9,227 nucleotides of DNA from Actinomycetota bacterium (GTDB taxonomy: Bacteria > Actinomycetota > Actinomycetes > S36-B12 > UBA5976), in contig CANBWF010000045.1 of NCBI GenBank assembly GCA_947373075.1, positions 1 to 9,227 of the forward strand, read 5' to 3'. Below, one piece after another: positions 5,526 to 9,227 of this stretch (its first letter is position 1; each line of letters opens with the position of its first letter). The translations under genes and the position numbers were made by a program. The notes beneath the pieces were generated by a model that saw only the letters and a list, made by a program, of their open reading frames with translations, ran no database searches and was not told where the DNA came from.

Positions 5526-6608
5526 CTATTTCACATGCGATGGAACAAACGGTGGTTTAACAACTTCAACCCGCAATGCCCGACCACGCACATCAATAAT
5601 TAACTCGTCGCCCAATTGAGTGCCAGCATCAAGCAATGCCAGGGCAATCCCCTGCTGCAGAGTTGGCGAGAATGTACCACTGGTAGTTTCGCCCACAACT
5701 ACATCACCACTTAGCACAGCCATATGCGGACGTGGAATGCCACGATCAAGCATGCGCAAACCAAATAGTGTGCGCGGTGAACCAGCGGCCATTTCTGCGT
5801 CCAGTAGTTGTTTGCCTAGGAAGTTCGGCTTAGTCCAACCGATGGCCCAACCAAGTTTGGCGGCAACCGCTGTGATGTCGGTCGAAATATCTTGACCGTG
5901 CAATGGGTAACCCATTTCAGTACGCAACGTATCGCGAGCACCGAGTCCAGCAGGAATTAATCCAAGCGCAGTGCCATGACCAAGAATTGCATCCCACAGT
6001 GGAACCAGAATTTCGTTCGGTGCGATTAATTCATAACCATGCTCGCCGGTGTACCCAGTACGACAAACAGTCAGTTCGTGTCCTTGCCACTGCGCGATGG
6101 CAAATGCCATGTAATCCATTTCGGAAGGTAAACCGAGAGCCGAAATGATTTGTGCACTTTGTGGACCCTGTACGGCCAAGATGCCAAGTTCAGTTTGTAA
6201 GTCGTGCACAACAATTTCATCTGGAGCTAGTGAACGCAGAATCTGAACTACCTGTGGGGCATTCGATGCATTTGGCACAATGCGTACCTCGTCATCACTT
6301 ACGCGGTAAACAATTAGATCGTCAATAACGCCACCGGAGTCACTGCAAAGAAGTGAGTACTGAGCCTGGCCAGCACTGATGCGATCTAAATCGTTGGCAA
6401 GAACCCCATTTAAGAATGCAACTGCGCCAGAGCCAATGACTTTTACCTTGCCCATATGACTAACATCGAAAATGCCGGCAGCCGTGCGCACAGCGGTATG
6501 TTCAGCCACAGTGCCGGTTGGGTATTCAATCGGCATTTGATAGCCCGCGAATGGGCACATTTTTGCGCCAAGCGAGATATGGGTGTCATTTAATGGGACA
6601 GTCAGCAT
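5526..6608 (-). CDS. gcvT: Glycine cleavage system T-protein (aminomethyltransferase)
   Basis: GcvT moves the methylene group from the aminomethyl-lipoyl arm of H-protein to tetrahydrofolate, releasing ammonia and giving 5,10-methylene-THF. The protein is 360 residues from the chosen start, close to the roughly 364 of E. coli GcvT. Motifs include the N-terminal 'PLNDTHISLGAKMCPFAGYQ' (5-24), 'GIFDVSHMGKV' (45-55), 'GGVIDDLIVYRV' (92-103, region of the folate-contacting Asp), 'RTGYTGEHGYEL' (183-194) and 'GLGARDTLRTEMGYPLHG' (221-238). A longer frame reaches 6650, but the extra 14 residues are not family-like and would cover the promoter; the ATG at 6608 matches the family N-terminus and a promoter placed for a leaderless mRNA. 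No gcvH or gcvP is in the window. LpdA, the system's L-protein, is encoded downstream on the other strand. Confidence 0.95.
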   Translation of the reverse strand: MLTVPLNDTHISLGAKMCPFAGYQMPIEYPTGTVAEHTAVRTAAGIFDVSHMGKVKVIGSGAVAFLNGVLANDLDRISAGQAQYSLLCSDSGGVIDDLIVYRVSDDEVRIVPNASNAPQVVQILRSLAPDEIVVHDLQTELGILAVQGPQSAQIISALGLPSEMDYMAFAIAQWQGHELTVCRTGYTGEHGYELIAPNEILVPLWDAILGHGTALGLIPAGLGARDTLRTEMGYPLHGQDISTDITAVAAKLGWAIGWTKPNFLGKQLLDAEMAAGSPRTLFGLRMLDRGIPRPHMAVLSGDVVVGETTSGTFSPTLQQGIALALLDAGTQLGDELIIDVRGRALRVEVVKPPFVPSHVK

Positions 6609-6618
6609 ACAGATAACG

Positions 6619-6631
6619 CTAGTAGTACTAG
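6619..6631. repeat. Palindrome CTAGTA-G-TACTAG in the divergent promoter
   Basis: A perfect 6-bp inverted repeat with a 1-base centre. It overlaps the predicted -10 boxes of both gcvT (6616-6621, minus) and pepA (6629-6634, plus). A regulator bound here could control both genes together. Confidence 0.5.
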
Positions 6632-6634
6632 ATT
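6629..6634 (+). promoter_or_regulatory. Candidate -10 box of pepA
   Basis: TAGATT fits TAnnnT and would start transcription near 6641, leaving a leader of about 22 bases with the Shine-Dalgarno AGGAG at 6653-6657, 5 bases before the ATG. The expected -35 position holds CATACA, a poor match. Confidence 0.4.
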
Positions 6635-6662
6635 TGGATGACCACATCACATAGGAGTTTTC

Positions 6663-8183
6663 ATGTCTGTAGATGCCACCCCAACAATTGCTAGCCTCAG
6701 CCTGAAATCAGGAAATCCGCTGACAACTGCAACCGATGCTTTAGTGCTTGCAACTACCTCGGATAACAAGTTCGATATTGTTGCCAACGGCCTAACCAAA
6801 GCGGCTCTCACCAAAATCAAAGCAGCCCTTACTGCAGTTGGCGCCAGTGGCGGTAGCGAAGAAATTGTGCGCATTCCAGCAGGCACTCTTGCATCAGCAA
6901 AGGTGATCGTTGCTGTAGGTCTTGGCTCGATCAAAGACGGCATCTCTGAAGAAACTTTGCGTCGGGCAGCAGGCGCTGCAACTCGCAGTCTTGCTGGGTT
7001 CAAACGCGTATCACTTGCTCTACCTGCTAGTTACGCCGAAGCCACCGCCGCAATTCTTGAAGGCGCAGCACTTGGTGCATACGCATTTACCGATCACCGT
7101 CACTCGTCATTGAATAAGGCGAAGGCGCCAGTTAAATCAATCACGCTATTCGCTGATGATGCCCGCACTGCAGACTTCCGTGCTGCGCTAGAGCGTGCTC
7201 GTGTTGTTGCACAGGCCGTTACGTTTTCCCGAAACCTCATCAACTACTCACCACTTCACTTACCACCTGCGCAGCTTGCAGAAGCTGCCAAAACTTTGCT
7301 TGCTGACAGCGAAGTTAAAGTAACCGTGCTTGATGAGAAGGCACTTTTGAAAGATGGCTACGGCGGCATCATGGCTGTGGGTCAAGGTTCTGCTCGCCCA
7401 CCGCGTCTTATTCGCATGAGTTACTCGCCAAAGAACGCCGTCGCTCACATTGCGCTGATCGGTAAAGGCATCACATTTGATACTGGCGGCATCTCAATTA
7501 AGCCCCCTGCAAACATGCACGAGATGAAGGCAGACATGAGTGGCGCAGCTGCAGTTGTTGCCACCATCAAAGCTGTAGCAGATCTAGGTTTGCCAGTTCA
7601 AGTAACTGCATACGCTGCGTGTGCTGAAAACATGCCAGGCGGAAATGCACAACGCCCTGGCGATGTGATTTCTATTTACGGTGGTCGCACAGTCGAAGTC
7701 TTGAACACAGATGCTGAAGGTCGTTTGGTAATGGCCGATGTATTAGTGCGCGCCGCTGAAGACAAGCCAGACTTGGTAGTCGACATTGCCACACTTACTG
7801 GCCACGCTGTTGTTGCACTTGGTCACCGCACCGCTGGTGTGTTGGGTGATGAAGATGTGCAAAATGCGGTCATGGCCGCAGCTGAACGTGCAGGCGAACC
7901 ATTCTGGCCAATGCCAATGCCAGCCGAGCTTCGTGCGCCAATGGAATCCCTAGTAGCGGATATTGCAAACATTGGTCAGCGAGAAGGTGGCATGCTTTCA
8001 GCCGGCCTATTCCTGAAGGAATTCGTTGCTGAAGGACTTTCATGGGGCCACTTAGACATCGCTGGCCCAGCATTCAACCCTTCCGCACCATACGGTTATG
8101 TGCCAAAGGGTGGCGTTGGCTTTGGTGTGCGCACTCTGCTCGCTTTGATTGAAGATCTCGGCGAAGAATACATCTCGTTCTAA
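6663..8183 (+). CDS. pepA: Leucyl aminopeptidase (M17 family, cytosolic)
   Basis: This 506-residue dimetal (Zn/Mn) exopeptidase removes N-terminal residues such as Leu from peptides and normally works as a hexamer in the cytoplasm. Every catalytic and metal-binding position of bovine lens LAP is conserved at a constant offset of +18: Lys268, Asp273, Lys280, Asp291, Asp350, Glu352 and Arg354, within 'GKGITFDTGGISIKP', 'MKADMSG' and the family signature NTDAEGRL (348-355). Residues 1-165 or so make the more variable N-terminal macro-like domain; the C-terminal catalytic domain follows. The start ATG has AGGAG 5 bases upstream. The gene diverges from gcvT across a 54-base gap and precedes lpdA by 116 bases. 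In gammaproteobacteria PepA also binds DNA in recombination and regulation; nothing here shows that role. Intact and full length. Confidence 0.97.
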   Translation: MSVDATPTIASLSLKSGNPLTTATDALVLATTSDNKFDIVANGLTKAALTKIKAALTAVGASGGSEEIVRIPAGTLASAKVIVAVGLGSIKDGISEETLRRAAGAATRSLAGFKRVSLALPASYAEATAAILEGAALGAYAFTDHRHSSLNKAKAPVKSITLFADDARTADFRAALERARVVAQAVTFSRNLINYSPLHLPPAQLAEAAKTLLADSEVKVTVLDEKALLKDGYGGIMAVGQGSARPPRLIRMSYSPKNAVAHIALIGKGITFDTGGISIKPPANMHEMKADMSGAAAVVATIKAVADLGLPVQVTAYAACAENMPGGNAQRPGDVISIYGGRTVEVLNTDAEGRLVMADVLVRAAEDKPDLVVDIATLTGHAVVALGHRTAGVLGDEDVQNAVMAAAERAGEPFWPMPMPAELRAPMESLVADIANIGQREGGMLSAGLFLKEFVAEGLSWGHLDIAGPAFNPSAPYGYVPKGGVGFGVRTLLALIEDLGEEYISF

Positions 8184-8209
8184 GCCCTAGAAACAAGGTA
8201 CGAACGCCT

Positions 8210-8242
8210 CTGTGCCCTTACCCCAAAAGGGCATGCGCACAG
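8210..8242 (+). repeat. Overlapping inverted repeats between pepA and lpdA
   Basis: TGCCCTT (8213-8219) pairs with AAGGGCA (8227-8233), giving a 7-bp stem with a 7-base loop. Alternatively CTGTGC (8210-8215) pairs with GCACAG (8237-8242); the two stems share bases and cannot both form fully. No T run follows on either strand, so a classical intrinsic terminator is not supported. It may be a weak attenuator or RNA-stability element. The rest of 8184-8299 shows no convincing promoter, so lpdA could be partly read from pepA. Confidence 0.5.
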
Positions 8243-8290
8243 TAAAGGTGGAACAATAGAAGGCAATGCGCAAACAGCGCGATTTTGCTC

Positions 8291-8295
8291 GGAGG
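8291..8295 (+). promoter_or_regulatory. Ribosome binding site of lpdA
   Basis: GGAGG with 4 bases to the ATG at 8300. It confirms the start of the truncated lpdA frame. Confidence 0.75.
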
Positions 8296-8299
8296 AATA

Positions 8300-9227
8300 A
8301 TGCACGACATTGTGATTCTGGGTGGCGGAAGTGGCGGTTACGCCTGTGCACTTCGTGCTTCTCAGCTTGGTCTATCTGTAGTTCTTATTGAAAAAGACAA
8401 ACTTGGTGGCACGTGTTTGCACCGCGGTTGTATCCCAACAAAAGCTTTGCTACACGCAGCTGAAGTTGCTGACACCGCTCGCGAAGGCGAAAACTTTGGT
8501 GTGCACAGCACATTCAATGGCATCGACATGACCAAAGTAAACGAGTACAAAGATGGCGTAATTGGCCGTCTCTACAAAGGCTTGCAAGGTTTGGTTAAGA
8601 GCCGCGACATTACTTATGTTGAAGGCACAGGCACACTTGTTGCGCCGAATGTTATTGAAGTAAATGGCGAGCGTTACGAAGGCAAGAACATTGTGCTTGC
8701 TACTGGTTCATTTGCCCGCACACTTCCAGGCCTAGATATCACTGGCCGCATCATGACTAGCGATCAGGCGCTCACCATTGATTATGTTCCTGCAAGCGTC
8801 ATCATTCTTGGCGGCGGCGTTATTGGTGTTGAGTTCGCATCTGTTTGGCGTTCATTCGGCGTGGATGTAACTGTTGTTGAAGGTTTGCCAAACTTGGTTC
8901 CTGCTGAAGACGCAGCAGTTTCCAAGGCGATGGAACGTGCATTCCGTAAGCGCGGAATCGATTTCAAGGTTGGCGTTCGATTCCAGAACGCAGTGCAAGA
9001 TGCTGAAGGCGTGACTGTAACGCTTGAATCTGGCGACACCCTACGCGCTGATCTATTGTTGGTTGCTGTTGGTCGTGGACCACGCACGGAAAACCTTGGC
9101 TACGAAGCACAAGGAATCAACATGGATCGCGGCTTTGTATTAACAGACGAACGTCTTGCCACAAATGTGCCAAACGTATTTGCTGTTGGCGACATTGTTC
9201 CTGGCTTGCAGTTGGCACATCGCGGTT
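8300..9227 (+). CDS. lpdA: Dihydrolipoamide dehydrogenase (E3), 3' end outside the window
   Basis: The first 309 residues of a flavoprotein disulfide reductase that normally has about 460; the frame is still open at the window end. It reoxidises dihydrolipoyl groups on E2 or GcvH proteins using FAD and NAD+, serving pyruvate and 2-oxoglutarate dehydrogenases and glycine cleavage. Visible features are the FAD Rossmann motif GGGSGGYA (8-15), the redox disulfide Cys39-Cys44 in 'GGTCLHRGCIPTKALL' (36-51), 'LATGSFARTLPG' (133-144), the NAD-binding GGGVIGVE (171-178) and the second FAD motif 'NVFAVGDIV' near residue 295. The C-terminal dimerisation domain with the catalytic His-Glu pair is missing only because of the cut. 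Pairing with pepA and, in many actinobacteria, a downstream sucB supports a housekeeping E3. Mycothione or mercuric reductase are less likely because the CLHRGCIPTK context is E3-like. Confidence 0.95.
   Translation, partial: MHDIVILGGGSGGYACALRASQLGLSVVLIEKDKLGGTCLHRGCIPTKALLHAAEVADTAREGENFGVHSTFNGIDMTKVNEYKDGVIGRLYKGLQGLVKSRDITYVEGTGTLVAPNVIEVNGERYEGKNIVLATGSFARTLPGLDITGRIMTSDQALTIDYVPASVIILGGGVIGVEFASVWRSFGVDVTVVEGLPNLVPAEDAAVSKAMERAFRKRGIDFKVGVRFQNAVQDAEGVTVTLESGDTLRADLLLVAVGRGPRTENLGYEAQGINMDRGFVLTDERLATNVPNVFAVGDIVPGLQLAHRG

Larger units (their letters stand above)
6616..6644 (-). promoter_or_regulatory. Candidate gcvT promoter (leaderless)
   Basis: Read on the minus strand: -35-like TGGTCA (6644-6639, four of six to TTGACA), a 17-base spacer, then -10 TAGCGT (6621-6616). 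The ATG follows 7 bases later at 6608, so transcription should start at or beside the start codon. No Shine-Dalgarno precedes this ATG. This arrangement supports the 6608 start over the longer frame. Confidence 0.5.

Noticed and set aside
6609..6650. Upstream start of gcvT at 6650
   Set aside because: The added 14 residues are Ser/Thr-rich and unlike the GcvT N-terminus, and the segment carries both divergent promoters.
6663..7003. Minus-strand open frame opposite the pepA start, and other frames lying opposite btuC, btuD, gcvT, pepA and lpdA
   Set aside because: They have low-complexity or basic translations without recognisable domains and sit opposite strongly conserved coding sequence; they are shadows of the real genes.
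8210..8242. Intrinsic terminator after pepA
   Set aside because: The stems are reasonable but no T run follows on either strand; kept only as an inverted repeat.

Overview
The window (9227 bases, roughly half G+C by eye) looks like chromosome from an actinobacterium with unusually modest G+C. The clues are a DUF3043-type membrane protein, an M17 leucyl aminopeptidase followed by dihydrolipoamide dehydrogenase, and gcvT on the opposite strand just upstream of the aminopeptidase. As I remember it, high-G+C actinobacteria such as Mycobacterium have a related order (DUF3043 gene, cobT/cobS, gcvT reversed, pepB, then lipoate/2-oxoacid dehydrogenase genes). The moderate G+C would suit a streamlined freshwater-type lineage, but I cannot fix the taxon from sequence alone.

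Layout. 1-447: end of a DUF3043 membrane protein. 530-1531: a Kv-beta-like aldo/keto reductase, probably leaderless. 1532-1761: a compact cobalamin riboswitch with an attenuator-like expression platform. 1762-4508: a tightly packed three-gene vitamin B12 ABC importer (lipoprotein binding protein, FecCD permease, ATPase). 4613-5275: an aquaporin-family channel with an uncommon predicted selectivity filter. 5276-5525: a strong terminator, then a non-coding stretch with phased decamer repeats and a 20-bp palindrome. 5526-6608 (minus): gcvT. 6609-6662: a short divergent promoter region with a palindrome spanning both predicted -10 boxes. 6663-8183: pepA. 8300 to the end: 5' part of lpdA, cut by the window edge.

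How the genes fit together. Cobalamin bound to the leader RNA is expected to shut off btuFCD, so the importer is made when B12 is scarce. GcvT (glycine cleavage T-protein) and LpdA (shared E3/L-protein of the 2-oxoacid dehydrogenases and the glycine cleavage system) belong to the same C1/lipoyl metabolism, with the housekeeping peptidase PepA between them. The region is mostly conserved core metabolism. The points most worth a second look are the riboswitch architecture, B12 import at a position where relatives carry B12-synthesis genes, the channel's H-I-A-R filter, the 5378-5454 repeat cluster and the palindromes that overlap predicted promoters. I found no mobile element, CRISPR array, tRNA or rRNA.
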